A DNA stretch of 64,000 bases, from contig NZ_VFEU01000002.1 of assembly GCF_007858255.1 (NCBI RefSeq), positions 434,001 through 498,000 of the forward strand, read 5' to 3'. The position numbers were made by a program, and so were the translations under genes. Numbering within the stretch: position 1 is the first letter of the stretch; each line of letters starts with the position of its first letter. This document shows positions 9,575 to 21,697 of the stretch, piece after piece. A model generated the notes under the pieces. That model searched no databases, was not told where the DNA came from, and saw nothing but the letters and a program-made list of their open reading frames with translations. Source of the stretch: Pseudomonas rhodesiae (GTDB lineage Bacteria; Pseudomonadota; Gammaproteobacteria; Pseudomonadales; Pseudomonadaceae).

Positions 9575-10366
9575 TCACGGCGCGCTGCTTTCCTGCTGCT
9601 CAACGGTGCGTTCTGCGGCTGCAATACCAGGGATTCCGCCGTAGCGTGCGCTCAAGGCGACGTAGCCTGGCTCTTGTTTGAAGCGCTTTAATTCGGCGGC
9701 AAAACGCTGCACCAGCAGGTCCATGCCCGCGCCACGGCGTACGGCCAGAAACTGCGGTTGGCGGCTGACCACCAGCGGCGCCTGGCTGACCTTGCCCTCC
9801 AGGCCCAATGTCTTGATCAGGTGCTGGCCGACCCGGCGATCGGTGATCAGTAGATCGATACGCCCCAGCAGCAATTTGCCGAAGTTCGCCTCGTGACTGG
9901 GCGCGGGTTCGCGGTTGAACAGCGCCGAATCGCTGAATTCAGCGCCGTACAGATAGCCCGGCGAGGTGCCCACTGTCAGCCCGCGCAGGTCACCCAGATG
10001 CTGCGCCGGGTGGGGGCGCTCGTTGGCATAGAACAGCACGAAGTCCACGTCCGACAGCGGTTCGCTGGGGTACAGCAACTGGGCGTCGCGCTCCTGGCTG
10101 TGGAAAATATCCAACGCGCCGTCGGCGCTGCCTTGATCGAGCATGACCAGGCAGCGTTTCCAAGGCAGAAATTGCCACTGCACCTCAATCCCCAGGCGCT
10201 GGAACACGATAACGGTGGTTTCATAGTCCAGCCCGTACATGGCGCCCTGGTCTTCATACACATAAGGCGCCCACGGCTCGGTGACAATGCGCAGCTTCTC
10301 GCCATAAGCGGCCAGGCTCAGGCAAGTGAAAAGCGCAGCGGTCAACAACTTGAGAAGGGCGTGCAT
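9575..10366 (-). CDS. Periplasmic solute-binding protein, SBP_bac_3 family
   Basis: A 263-residue protein with a signal peptide (MHALLKLLTAALFTCLSLAAYG). The mature sequence begins KLRIVTEPWAPYVYEDQGAMYG with LDYETTVIVFQRLGIEVQWQ, typical of the ABC-type polar amino-acid-binding fold. The ligand-contacting aromatic/acid pattern of true transporters is only partly kept. No permease or ATPase is adjacent. Many such orphan proteins in Pseudomonas have no known ligand, and none is assigned here. Confidence 0.85.
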   Translation of the reverse strand: MHALLKLLTAALFTCLSLAAYGEKLRIVTEPWAPYVYEDQGAMYGLDYETTVIVFQRLGIEVQWQFLPWKRCLVMLDQGSADGALDIFHSQERDAQLLYPSEPLSDVDFVLFYANERPHPAQHLGDLRGLTVGTSPGYLYGAEFSDSALFNREPAPSHEANFGKLLLGRIDLLITDRRVGQHLIKTLGLEGKVSQAPLVVSRQPQFLAVRRGAGMDLLVQRFAAELKRFKQEPGYVALSARYGGIPGIAAAERTVEQQESSAP

Positions 10367-10458
10367 GCCCTGAGGTTACGATGCCATCGCGTTAAAGAGA
10401 AGCTCTGGCATGGGGGTTGGGTTTACAGCGGGTGGATCGAGTAGGAGCACACACCCTT

Positions 10459-10492
10459 CAAAAAAAGGCCCCCGTAGTACGGAGGCCTATTT
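10459..10492 (-). terminator. Terminator of the ahcY-metF operon
   Basis: The stem AGGCCCCCG-TAGTA-CGGAGGCCT has an A7 run on the plus strand, which is a U tract for minus-strand transcripts. It lies 17 bp past the metF stop. Confidence 0.82.
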
Positions 10493-10508
10493 GCTGCTTG
10501 GAATGACT

Positions 10509-11354
10509 TCAGCGTGGCAGCTTCAGGTTATTCCAGATGGCGAGGCTGGGTTCAGCCTGGTTAAGGGTATAGAAGTGCAACCCTGGTGCGCCGCCTTGTA
10601 ACAAGCGTTCGCACATTTCGGTAATAACGTGCTCACCGAACGCCTGGATGCTCTTGACGTCGTCGCCATAGGCTTCAAGTTGCTTGCGAACCCAGCGTGG
10701 GATCTCTGCGCCGCAAGCGTCGGAGAAACGCGCCAATTTGCTGTAGTTAGTGATCGGCATGATGCCCGGCACGATTGGGATATCTACACCCAGAGCCCGT
10801 ACACGCTCGACAAAGTAGAAGTAGCTGTCAGCGTTGAAGAAGTACTGGGTGATCGCGCTGTTGGCGCCGGAGTTCGCCTTACGCACGAAATTCTGCAAAT
10901 CGTCTTCGAAATTGCGTGCTTGTGGATGCATCTCCGGGTAAGCAGCTACTTCGATATGGAAGTGATCACCGCTTTCTTCACGGATGAAACTCACCAAGTC
11001 ATTGGCGTGGCGCAGCTCACCGCTGGCCATGCCCATACCGGACGGCAAATCGCCACGCAGGGCGACGATGCGCTTGATCCCGGCGTCTTTGTACTGGGTC
11101 AGCAGGCCGCGCAGGTCGGCCTTGCTGTCGCCCACGCACGACAAGTGCGGTGCGGCGGGAATATTGACCTGGCTTTCCAGCTGCAACACGGTGTTGATCG
11201 TGCGGTCGCGGGTCGAGCCGCCGGCACCGTAGGTGCAGGAGAAAAAGTCGGGTTGGTAGCTGGCCAATTGCGCGGCAGTGGCCATCAGTTTTTCATGCCC
11301 AGCATCGGTCTTGGTCGGGAAGAACTCGAAGCTGTAGCGACGGTCTTGGGACAT
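10509..11354 (-). CDS. metF: 5,10-methylenetetrahydrofolate reductase
   Basis: A 281-residue FAD enzyme that reduces methylene-THF to methyl-THF for methionine synthesis. Diagnostic segments are YSFEFFPTKTDAGHEKLM, FFSCTYGAGGSTRDRT, APHLSCVGDSKADLR, RIVALRGDLPSGMG and SAITQYFFNADSYFYFVERV. The start at 11354 (MSQDRRYSFEFFP) is the family start; the 34 upstream in-frame residues lie in repeat DNA. It is downstream of ahcY on the same strand, so the SAH riboswitch probably controls both. Confidence 0.97.
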   Translation of the reverse strand: MSQDRRYSFEFFPTKTDAGHEKLMATAAQLASYQPDFFSCTYGAGGSTRDRTINTVLQLESQVNIPAAPHLSCVGDSKADLRGLLTQYKDAGIKRIVALRGDLPSGMGMASGELRHANDLVSFIREESGDHFHIEVAAYPEMHPQARNFEDDLQNFVRKANSGANSAITQYFFNADSYFYFVERVRALGVDIPIVPGIMPITNYSKLARFSDACGAEIPRWVRKQLEAYGDDVKSIQAFGEHVITEMCERLLQGGAPGLHFYTLNQAEPSLAIWNNLKLPR

Positions 11355-11361
11355 GGAGGGG

Positions 11362-11520
11362 GTCTCCAGCTGCAAGTTGCGAGCTTCAAGTTGCAAGAGG
11401 GCGGTGCGCCTGTCTTGCAGCATGAAGCTCTCAACCCACAACTGCTTAAAGAGCAAGGAAGTAGCAAGCCTTCACACAAACGCTTTTACTTGCCGCTTGT
11501 AGCTGAAAGCTTGCCGCTGC
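11362..11520. repeat. Repeat-rich spacer with AGCTGCAAGTTGC / GCCGCTTGTAGCT units
   Basis: The ahcY-metF spacer carries CAGCTGCAAGTTGCGAGCTTCAAG followed, in inverse, by CTTGCCGCTTGTAGCTG near 11490. These are related to units at 13122-13206 and 46606-46692, a second family of short imperfect palindromes distinct from the GTGGGAG family. Confidence 0.6.
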
Positions 11521-11522
11521 TG

Positions 11523-13206
<1,684 letters not shown>

Positions 13207-13236
13207 CGTCTCTCAAACACCTCGGAGTCCGCCCCC

Positions 13237-13641
13237 ATGAACTTCCACACCCGCAAATGGGTAAAGCCTGAAGACCTCAACCCCAATGGCACACTGTTCG
13301 GTGGCAGCCTGCTGCGCTGGATCGACGAAGAGGCCGCGATCTATGCGATTGTCCAGTTGGGTAACCAGCGGGTCGTCACCAAGTACATCTCCGAAATCAA
13401 CTTTGTCAGCGCCTCGCGCCAGGGCGACATCATTGAGTTGGGTATCACCGCCACTGAATTCGGTCGCACCTCGATTACCCTGACCTGTGAAGTGCGCAAC
13501 AAGATCACCCGCAAAAGCATCCTCACCGTGGAAAAAATGGTATTCGTCAACCTGGGCGAAGACGGGTTGCCGGCGCCCCATGGACGGACCGAGATCAAGT
13601 ACGTGAAGGATCAGTTCAAGGACGACACGCTTCCCCAGTAA
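13237..13641 (+). CDS. Acyl-CoA thioesterase, hotdog fold (YciA/BFIT type)
   Basis: A 134-residue hotdog protein with the acyl-CoA thioesterase signature: NPNGTLFGGSLLRWIDEEAA, then VVTKYISEINFVSASRQGDI and RTSITLTCEVRNK. The NxxGTLFGG-WID(E) stretch contains the catalytic Asp/Glu region. It hydrolyses acyl-CoA esters in the cytoplasm; chain length preference is not visible. It is divergent from ahcY, and GGAG-type spacing is weak ('CTCGGAGTCCGCCCCC' upstream of the ATG). Confidence 0.93.
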   Translation: MNFHTRKWVKPEDLNPNGTLFGGSLLRWIDEEAAIYAIVQLGNQRVVTKYISEINFVSASRQGDIIELGITATEFGRTSITLTCEVRNKITRKSILTVEKMVFVNLGEDGLPAPHGRTEIKYVKDQFKDDTLPQ

Positions 13642-13682
13642 CGCCTTGGCAGCCATCAGTTAGGTTACTGAATTATTCCGTA

Positions 13683-13711
13683 TGGACCTTTCTGCGGACT
13701 CTGCTCACTCA
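13683..13711 (+). promoter_or_regulatory. Degenerate hrp-box-like sequence upstream of the ExoU-like gene
   Basis: TGGACC-N16-TCACTCA matches 8 of 11 fixed positions of the HrpL-dependent consensus GGAACC-N16-CCACNNA, with exactly the required 16-bp spacing. It ends 31 bp before the start codon. A match this loose can occur by chance, and no hrpL is visible. Confidence 0.25.
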
Positions 13712-13742
13712 GGGTTACAACTGAAGTGAAAGGAGTCCGTAT

Positions 13743-15650
13743 ATGAAAGTGTCCAGCTCGGCCGTCCAGCATCAAGCAACATGGCCCGCAAACTTGGTTC
13801 GGCATGCTGATGTGCCGTTAGTCGAGGGGGCAGGTCCGCGCAAGCTGGATATCTATCGCGATGCCAGCGGGCGGGTGGATGTGTTTTTATCGCCCGCTGC
13901 ACCTGAGCATCTTGTACTCAGCGGCGGCGGCGCCAAAGGCGTTGCCTTCTCGGGCATGATGCGGGCGCTTGAAGACACTGGGAAGCTGCAAGATATCAGG
14001 GTGGTTTCCGGCTCTTCAGCCGGGGCGATTTCCGGCGTGCTGATTGCCAGTGGATTGGGAGGCGATGCGTTCGACTTACTACTGGACCGTATCGACTTGC
14101 CCAGCCTGCTCAACAGTCAGGACCCTGTAACGGCTTGGTTGCAAAACGCCAGTTCTGCACTGGGCAATGTTACTCGTCACTTGCCGGGCGGCGGCATTTC
14201 CCAATTGCTCTTGACTCTGATACCGCGTCTGCAGACTGAGGCGCCTGCATTGCAAGCGATGTTGCGCGACCAGGCACGCCAATCGATTCTCACCCATGTT
14301 GCCGACACGCCCAGGTCTACCCGGCCTGCCGAACTGATGAAGATTGCCGACCGGCTGAGCGCTGGAAGCGACCCTACGTTCGCCGACCTCGCCACCTTGA
14401 GTCGCCATATCCCTGCTATCAAGCAACTCAATATCACCGGTACCGGCATGTTCGACGGCCGCCCTCAATTGGTGGTGTTCAACGCCGATTTGACCCCGGA
14501 CATGGATATCGCTCGCGCCGCACATATCTCAGGGGCATTGCCTGTGCTGTTCAAGAGCCCGCTTGAGCAGGGGCATGCGTTCCAGGCAGCCACTGACGTC
14601 AGCGCTTTTCAGGACGGCGGACTGCTGGTCAACGTCCCGGCACCGGGTGTGATTGAGCGTTCGTTTCCAGAAAGCCCTCTGAGCAAAGACAGGTCGCTGA
14701 TTGTTCAATTCGAATCCGAACAACCGGCGGAGCCAACGAGGGCCGGCGGACTTTTCAGTCATCTGGTCGATACCTTCACCGGAACCTCACACACGGCTGC
14801 TGACGCCTATCAAAATGACCGGCTCATTGCGCTTGCCGATCAGACGGTGACATTACCCATGAATACCGTCGAAGGTGACTTTCGTGGCATGCACGGTACT
14901 GTCAATTTCACCATGACGCCTGCACAGAAAGACCACCTGCAGGACCAAGCGTACCAAACAGTGGCGGCCCACCTCGAAAAGCGCGCTACGATCCGTGAGC
15001 ATCACCACTTCGCCACGTTGGAACAGGCGGTTCTGGCGATGGATGATGAAATGCTGGCCAGTGTGCAAGACTCGCTCAAGAACGAGCCTGCGGCCATGGA
15101 TGTCGTGCGTTTTCGCAAGGAGGCGCAGCAGGCGCTGCACCAACTGGACAGTGCGATTTGCGAGGCTAATCAATCGAGCAATACCCTGACGCTCACACCG
15201 AAATTGGCTAGCGCTGTGCGCAACCTGGATGCACTTGCCTGTCGTCCGGAGCATGTTGAATGGTTGTCACGGCACCTTAACGTGTCGGGGCAGCACAATT
15301 TTCAGCAGCTTTTGCAAGTGTGTGCCAAGGGAGGATGGGATGACGCACCTCTGTCCAAGGTCATGAGAGCGGCGGTTATAGAAATGGGCAAGCGCGATAT
15401 CGCGGTGAAGGCCGAGCGCTTCATCCGAGAAGTCATTTATCCCTCGCAATACCGCCTGGGCCAGCCAGATAGCAATGTCAACCTGTTGCAGCAAGCGGCC
15501 CGCGAATTGGCCAAGGCAACCACGCCAGCCGAGTTCAACCAAGTGCTCGACGGCATCATTGGCAATTACAGGGCGCGCAACAAACCTTGGCGTGAGCCGA
15601 GCAGCGCCACGACGGTAGAGATGGCCAAAGCCTGGCGTATACCGGTTTAG
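13743..15650 (+). CDS. ExoU-like patatin-type phospholipase A2 (putative cytotoxin)
   Basis: A 635-residue protein that recalls P. aeruginosa ExoU along its length. The patatin core has the oxyanion loop GGGAKG (61-66), the nucleophile motif GSSAG with Ser92, and the catalytic Asp291 in FQDGGLLVNVP. ExoU-like blocks include LNITGTGMFDGRPQLVVFNA (229-248), RAAHISGALP, GDFRGMHGTVNFTM, PSQYRLGQPDSNVNLLQQA and the C-terminal TTVEMAKAWR. ExoU is a type III effector activated by ubiquitin in host cells. Here the sequence before the serine is about 50 residues shorter than in ExoU, so most of the chaperone-binding and secretion region is missing, and no SpcU-like gene is adjacent. AAAGGAG precedes the start. 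Delivery route is unknown. Confidence 0.9.
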   Translation: MKVSSSAVQHQATWPANLVRHADVPLVEGAGPRKLDIYRDASGRVDVFLSPAAPEHLVLSGGGAKGVAFSGMMRALEDTGKLQDIRVVSGSSAGAISGVLIASGLGGDAFDLLLDRIDLPSLLNSQDPVTAWLQNASSALGNVTRHLPGGGISQLLLTLIPRLQTEAPALQAMLRDQARQSILTHVADTPRSTRPAELMKIADRLSAGSDPTFADLATLSRHIPAIKQLNITGTGMFDGRPQLVVFNADLTPDMDIARAAHISGALPVLFKSPLEQGHAFQAATDVSAFQDGGLLVNVPAPGVIERSFPESPLSKDRSLIVQFESEQPAEPTRAGGLFSHLVDTFTGTSHTAADAYQNDRLIALADQTVTLPMNTVEGDFRGMHGTVNFTMTPAQKDHLQDQAYQTVAAHLEKRATIREHHHFATLEQAVLAMDDEMLASVQDSLKNEPAAMDVVRFRKEAQQALHQLDSAICEANQSSNTLTLTPKLASAVRNLDALACRPEHVEWLSRHLNVSGQHNFQQLLQVCAKGGWDDAPLSKVMRAAVIEMGKRDIAVKAERFIREVIYPSQYRLGQPDSNVNLLQQAARELAKATTPAEFNQVLDGIIGNYRARNKPWREPSSATTVEMAKAWRIPV

Positions 15651-15721
15651 TTGCCTGGCCACTGAACAGCCACTGTCACGGCGTGTCGTAGCTACAGGCA
15701 TCCCTTGGACTCTGGTAAATC

Positions 15722-16609
15722 ATGGCCACACACGAAGACGGAAAAACTCCGAACCTGTCGCAGGAAGAGCAGCAGGATGTCGACGAGAACCAACCACCCC
15801 GCGCGGCGGTGCTGCACGAAATCATCCGCACCCAAGGCGATCAGGAACTGGAGCGCAGCGTCGCCGCCCTATGGTGGTCGGCGCTGGCCGCCGGCCTGAC
15901 CATGGGGTTGTCGTTGATGGCCATGGGATTGCTCAATTCGCGCCTGCCCGACGGTGAGGCGTTCAAGGTCATCGCCAGCTTCGGCTACTGTGCAGGTTTC
16001 CTCGCAGTGATCCTGGCGCGCCAGCAACTGTTTACGGAAAACACCCTGACCGCCGTATTGCCGGTGATGAGCAAGCCGACTTTGGCCAATGCCGGGCGCT
16101 TGTTGCGGCTGTGGTCGGTGGTGTTGGTGGGTAACCTGTGCGGCACCTTACTGGTGGCCTACGTGATGCTGCACTTGCCGATTTTCGACACCAAGACCGA
16201 TCAGGCCTTTCTGGAGATCGGGCGCAAGGTCATGGAAAACGACGCCGGCCAGATGTTCGCCAAGGGCATCATCTCGGGCTGGATGATTGCCACCATGGTG
16301 TGGATGATCCCGTCAATGGAAAGCGCCAAGATGTGGATCATCATTGTGATCACCTACCTGATGGCCCTGGGGGATTTCACGCACATCGTGGTGGGCTCGG
16401 CAGAGGTTTCGTACCTAGTGTTTGCCGGCGAACTGTCGTGGCATGACTTCTGGCTAGTGTTTGCCGGCCCAACCCTGGCCGGCAATATCATCGGTGGCAG
16501 CTTTATCTTCGCATTGATCAGCCATGCGCAGATTCGCAGCGAGAGCAGCCTGCCAAACAAAAAAGCTGCGGACCCGCGACATCCGCAGCGTATCGACAAA
16601 AATCAGTGA
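15722..16609 (+). CDS. Formate/nitrite transporter (FNT) family membrane protein, YfdC-like
   Basis: A 295-residue protein. It has an acidic, hydrophilic N-terminal extension of about 45 residues (HEDGKTPNLSQEEQQDVDEN), then six hydrophobic segments in the FNT aquaporin-like layout. The extension plus LERSVAALWWSALAAGLTMG and DFTHIVVGSAEVSYLVFAGE recall E. coli YfdC rather than FocA. The substrate is unknown. A hairpin GCTGCGGA-...-TCCGCAGC lies inside the last codons (16566-16590) and might act as a terminator. Confidence 0.85.
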   Translation: MATHEDGKTPNLSQEEQQDVDENQPPRAAVLHEIIRTQGDQELERSVAALWWSALAAGLTMGLSLMAMGLLNSRLPDGEAFKVIASFGYCAGFLAVILARQQLFTENTLTAVLPVMSKPTLANAGRLLRLWSVVLVGNLCGTLLVAYVMLHLPIFDTKTDQAFLEIGRKVMENDAGQMFAKGIISGWMIATMVWMIPSMESAKMWIIIVITYLMALGDFTHIVVGSAEVSYLVFAGELSWHDFWLVFAGPTLAGNIIGGSFIFALISHAQIRSESSLPNKKAADPRHPQRIDKNQ

Positions 16610-16730
16610 ACCTCGGGCAATCGCGCGATAGAACCTTTCGGTGTGCCATGGCTCATAGCGGATACGTGCGGTTTTGCGTATGTAGTGCTAGAACTCTAAT
16701 CGCTGCATAAAACGACAAAAGGAATAAGTC

Positions 16731-17117
16731 ATGACAGTCGCTTTCTGGTGTGTGTTGATCGCCATTTTTTTGCCGTACTTGTGCACGGGGGTGGCCAAGT
16801 TCAGTGGGGGCAAATTCGGGTTGCGCCACAACCATGACCCGCGGGCTTTTCTGGAGGGCCTGGACGGTGTGGCCAAGCGTGCCCACAGCGCGCAGCTCAA
16901 CGGTTTTGAGGTCACCCCGGCATTCGCGGCGGCGGTGATTATCGCCCATCTGGCGGGTACGGCCGAATTGGTGACCATTAACGTGCTGGCGGTGCTGTTT
17001 ATCACCAGCCGTCTGCTGTACATCATTTGCTACCTGGCGGACTGGGCGATCCTGCGTTCGCTGGTGTGGGCGGTGGGGATGGCGTTGATCGCGAGTTTCT
17101 TCTTCGTCTCGATCTGA
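16731..17117 (+). CDS. MAPEG-family membrane protein
   Basis: A 128-residue membrane protein with four predicted helices: FWCVLIAIFLPYLCTGVAKF, the second around FAAAVIIAHLAGTAELV, NVLAVLFITSRLLYIICYLA and LRSLVWAVGMALIASFFFVS. The RAFLEGLDGVAKRAHSAQLNGFE segment with its R/N/E pattern and the SRLLYIICY motif are typical of MAPEG proteins (glutathione-linked eicosanoid enzymes). The role in bacteria is not established. Ribosome site AAAGGAAT lies before the ATG. Confidence 0.9.
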   Translation: MTVAFWCVLIAIFLPYLCTGVAKFSGGKFGLRHNHDPRAFLEGLDGVAKRAHSAQLNGFEVTPAFAAAVIIAHLAGTAELVTINVLAVLFITSRLLYIICYLADWAILRSLVWAVGMALIASFFFVSI

Positions 17118-17182
17118 GGCGCGGCGCCACTGCCCAATGTGGGAGAGGTGTGTTCCCTCCCTCATTGGGCTTTCAGCGTTGG

Positions 17183-18376
17183 TCAGGTGCCGGTGGGCGC
17201 GTCCGGCACTTGCGGCAACGTTGCGCCCTTGGGCCATAGCATCCAGATCTGGCCCTGCTGTTTCATATTCCCCGCTAACTCACCCGCCGCATCGCCGGTG
17301 CCCCAAAACAGGTCCGCACGCACTTCGCCAGTGATGGCGCCACCGGTGTCCTGGGCGGCGACCGGGCGGGCAATCGGCGAACCGTCTGGCTTGGTGGTCG
17401 ACAGCCACAACAGGCTGCCCAACGGAATCACCTTACGATCCACCGCCACGCTGTAGCCGGCGGTCAGCGGCACATTCAGCGAGCCCCGTGGGCCTTCGTT
17501 GCTGTCGGGGCGGGCGCTGAAGAACACATAGCTGGGGTTGCTTGCCAGCAGTTCCGGAATGCGTTGCGGGTGAGCCTTGGCCCAGGCGCTGATGGCACCC
17601 ATGCTGACCTCTTCTTTCTTCAGTTCACCCTGTTCCACCAGCCAGCGGCCGATAGGGCGGTAGGGGTAGCCGTTCTGGTCGCCGTAACCCACGCGCAATT
17701 GGCGCCCGCCTTTGAGTTGGATGCGCCCCGAACCCTGGATCTGTAGGAATTGCAGGTCCATCGGGTCGGTAAGCCAGGCGATCGGCTTGGCGCTGGAGCC
17801 CTGGCCGTTGATCACACTGGCATCGTCATACGGTTTGAGCACGCGGCCTTCCAGGCGACCACGCAGGCGCTTGCCTTTGAGTTCGGGGTAAATGCTCTCC
17901 AGATTGACGATGATCAGATCATCCGGCACCCCGTAGACCGGCACGTGAGCAGTGGCGGTCTTGGTCAGGCTGCCGGGGTAGACCGGCTCGTAATAGCCGG
18001 TGATCAAGCCGTTGGGCGTGTTGTCCGCCGAGCGCAGGCCGAAAACGTCCAGGCGCTCCTTGAGAAAACCGCGCACTGCTGGCGCATCGGCCGGGACCGT
18101 AGCCGCTGCGGCGCAGGTCGCGCCCCAGACCGGGTCGGCCTTGAGGCGTTGGCAGGCGCTACGCCAGGCTTCGAAACCGGCCATTAAGTCGTTGTCGGAC
18201 ACCACCGGCAAGGCTTCCCACGGAGTATTCACGTAGGTGGCGACGGCGTGAGGTTTGACGGTTTCATCTTTGCCGACTTCTTTGCCTGTGTCCTTGCCAG
18301 CGTCGCAGCCGGCCAGCAGCGCGATGAGTAGAGCCCACGCCAGACGGCGGCTCCAGGGTTTCAATGTGATAGTCAT
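17183..18376 (-). CDS. mltA: Membrane-bound lytic murein transglycosylase A
   Basis: A 397-residue outer-membrane lipoprotein. The signal peptide ends in the lipobox LLAGC (LAWALLIALLAGCDAGK). The MltA domain shows GLITGYYEPVYPGSL, PIAWLTDPMDLQFLQIQGSG and LRVGYGDQNGYPYRPIGRWL. A 3D domain at the end has PVAAQDTGGAITGEVRADLF with the catalytic Asp region. It cleaves peptidoglycan to 1,6-anhydromuropeptides. The start at 18376 (MTITLKPWSRR) gives a proper signal peptide; the longer frame to 18424 does not. Confidence 0.96.
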   Translation of the reverse strand: MTITLKPWSRRLAWALLIALLAGCDAGKDTGKEVGKDETVKPHAVATYVNTPWEALPVVSDNDLMAGFEAWRSACQRLKADPVWGATCAAAATVPADAPAVRGFLKERLDVFGLRSADNTPNGLITGYYEPVYPGSLTKTATAHVPVYGVPDDLIIVNLESIYPELKGKRLRGRLEGRVLKPYDDASVINGQGSSAKPIAWLTDPMDLQFLQIQGSGRIQLKGGRQLRVGYGDQNGYPYRPIGRWLVEQGELKKEEVSMGAISAWAKAHPQRIPELLASNPSYVFFSARPDSNEGPRGSLNVPLTAGYSVAVDRKVIPLGSLLWLSTTKPDGSPIARPVAAQDTGGAITGEVRADLFWGTGDAAGELAGNMKQQGQIWMLWPKGATLPQVPDAPTGT

Positions 18377-18504
18377 CCAAGCAATTCCTGAAGCGATCAC
18401 CCACGCCGAAGCGGCGCTGGGCAACCCTTATTATTAATAGGGCTATTGGTCTTTGCGGACGGGGCGAGGATACTGGCCGCCGTTTCCGTGACCTTGAAGC
18501 CATC

Positions 18505-18954
18505 ATGACTTTTAAAAGACTGACTGTTGTATTGCTGGCCTGCCTGACTTTGTCCGCCTGTGGCGGAGTGGATCCGAATTCGCCTCTGGGTCAGCGCAAG
18601 GCGATCTTCAAACAGATGCTCAAGACCAGCGAAGACCTGGGCGGCATGTTGCGTGGGCGTATCCCGTTCGATGGCGCGAAGTTCGCCGAAGGCGCGGCCA
18701 AACTCGATACGTTGGCCCACGAACCGTGGCAGCACTTTCCGAGCGTGCGTGAAGAAGATCACACCAGCGCCAAGGACGACGTGTGGCAAAAGCAGGCGCA
18801 GTTCCAGCAACTGGCGCGCGACCTGGAAGCGGCCACCGGTGAATTGGTGATCGCCAGCCAGGTTCAGCCTTACAAGGCCAACAACCTCGGGCCTGCGGTG
18901 CAGAAAGTCGAAGATGCCTGCAGTGCCTGCCATAAACAGTTCCGGGACCATTGA
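18505..18954 (+). CDS. Cytochrome c'-type lipoprotein
   Basis: A 149-residue protein with a lipoprotein signal (LLACLTLSACGG) and a four-helix-bundle cytochrome c'/c556 pattern ending in the heme motif CSACHKQFRDH. A start methionine followed by TFKRLTV gives the signal. It presumably binds one c-type heme in the periplasm; the redox partner is unknown. It is divergent from mltA, and its stop lies six bases from that of the convergent DUF1090 gene. Confidence 0.9.
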   Translation: MTFKRLTVVLLACLTLSACGGVDPNSPLGQRKAIFKQMLKTSEDLGGMLRGRIPFDGAKFAEGAAKLDTLAHEPWQHFPSVREEDHTSAKDDVWQKQAQFQQLARDLEAATGELVIASQVQPYKANNLGPAVQKVEDACSACHKQFRDH

Positions 18955-18960
18955 TCGGTA

Positions 18961-19356
18961 TTACTGGTCGAGTTCTTCCACTGCGTTCTGCAACTCTTTG
19001 CGTGACTCGGCCAGCTTGTCTTTGCGCTTGTTGATCTTGTCTGGGTCGCCCTTTTTCATGGCCTTGTCGAGGTCGGCCTGACGACGGCTGACTTCATGCT
19101 TGGCGTCGAGCACCTTGTTCTCCCGCTCTTTTTTCAGGGTGGCGTCGTTGCAATGGGCGGTGACTTCGCTCAGGGCTTTTTCCAGGCCGGCTTGCTGTTC
19201 GCTGTTGCCGTGGGCCTTGGCTTGCTCGATCTGGGTGCTGATGGCTTGGCGCTTGGCGGCGCAGCCGGTGAGGGGTTCTGCATCATCGGCCGCCAGCAAC
19301 GGCGTGGTCATCAGGCTTGCGACAATCGATAAGGCAAATGGGGCTAAACATTTCAT
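18961..19356 (-). CDS. DUF1090 family periplasmic protein
   Basis: A 131-residue secreted protein (signal MKCLAPFALSIVASLMTTPLLA). The mature chain has two cysteines (LTGCAAKRQAISTQIEQAKAHG and VTAHCNDATL) and a long charged helical tail rich in K, E, R and D, as in the DUF1090 family. The function is not known. AGGAGTTCCC precedes the start. Confidence 0.88.
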   Translation of the reverse strand: MKCLAPFALSIVASLMTTPLLAADDAEPLTGCAAKRQAISTQIEQAKAHGNSEQQAGLEKALSEVTAHCNDATLKKERENKVLDAKHEVSRRQADLDKAMKKGDPDKINKRKDKLAESRKELQNAVEELDQ

Positions 19357-19422
19357 AGGGAACTCCTGGATCGCAAATGGCAGGATGAATTCTGCCGACT
19401 GTTAAAGCGGTGTCTGGCGGGT

Positions 19423-21117
<1,695 letters not shown>

Positions 21118-21138
21118 CTAAATGATCGGTTTGCCCAC

Positions 21139-21167
21139 AAAAAAGCCCCGACAGTGCGGGGCTTTTT
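21139..21167 (-). terminator. Terminator after the 116-residue secreted protein gene
   Basis: AAAAAAGCCCCG-ACAGTG-CGGGGCTTTTT has a perfect GC stem with A and T runs on both sides. It lies 15 bp after the minus-strand stop at 21183. Confidence 0.9.
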
Positions 21168-21182
21168 ACCGGGTGTTTCTGT

Positions 21183-21533
21183 TTACTTGAACAGACCGCC
21201 CAGGGCTTTCACTGCATCGTTCTTATCCGCTTTGGCCGCCTGGTTTTGCTGCTTGGCGTCGGCCTTGGCCTGGGACTCAGCCAATTTGTTGCAACCTTTG
21301 TTGACCTGTTCCAGCGCGGCTTCAAACGCACGCACTTTCAACACGTCGTTCTGGGCGTTGGCCGCATCGATCTTGGCCTGCAGGTCGTTGGCTTGCTTCT
21401 GGCAGTCGCCGGCATTGCCGCCACCTGTATGTGCGCCCAGGACGCTGCTCAGTGCGCTCAGATCGGCGGTGTGGGCCGGCAGGGCGAACAAGCTGAGCAG
21501 AAGGGCGGCGGGGGCGAGCGTGGAGATGCGCAT
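21183..21533 (-). CDS. Small secreted protein of unknown function
   Basis: A 116-residue protein with a signal peptide (MRISTLAPAALLLSLFALPAHTA). The mature part has two cysteines (AGDCQKQANDLQAKIDAANA and NKGCNKLAES) and an Ala/Lys/Gln-rich helical tail ending DAVKALGGLFK. It resembles DUF5339-type small periplasmic proteins, but I am not certain of the family. In cysteine layout it is similar to the DUF1090 protein at 18961. The start is the ATG at 21533. Confidence 0.8.
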   Translation of the reverse strand: MRISTLAPAALLLSLFALPAHTADLSALSSVLGAHTGGGNAGDCQKQANDLQAKIDAANAQNDVLKVRAFEAALEQVNKGCNKLAESQAKADAKQQNQAAKADKNDAVKALGGLFK

Positions 21534-21697
21534 GAAAAACCTCAATGTTCGATTGCCGCGCCGGGTGATCCCGGACTGGCGCAAGGCAATATCCAAATAG
21601 GGTGGGTGCCCGAGAGGGCGCGGATTCTAGAGAGCCATTATTTTGCCTGCAAGGTTGGGAGCCAAAAAATGTGAACGCCCGCCCGATTCATCGGGCA

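Noticed and set aside
15700..15722. A chaperone gene for the ExoU-like protein
   Set aside because: The only next frame is an FNT-family membrane protein; no small acidic chaperone-like frame exists on either side.
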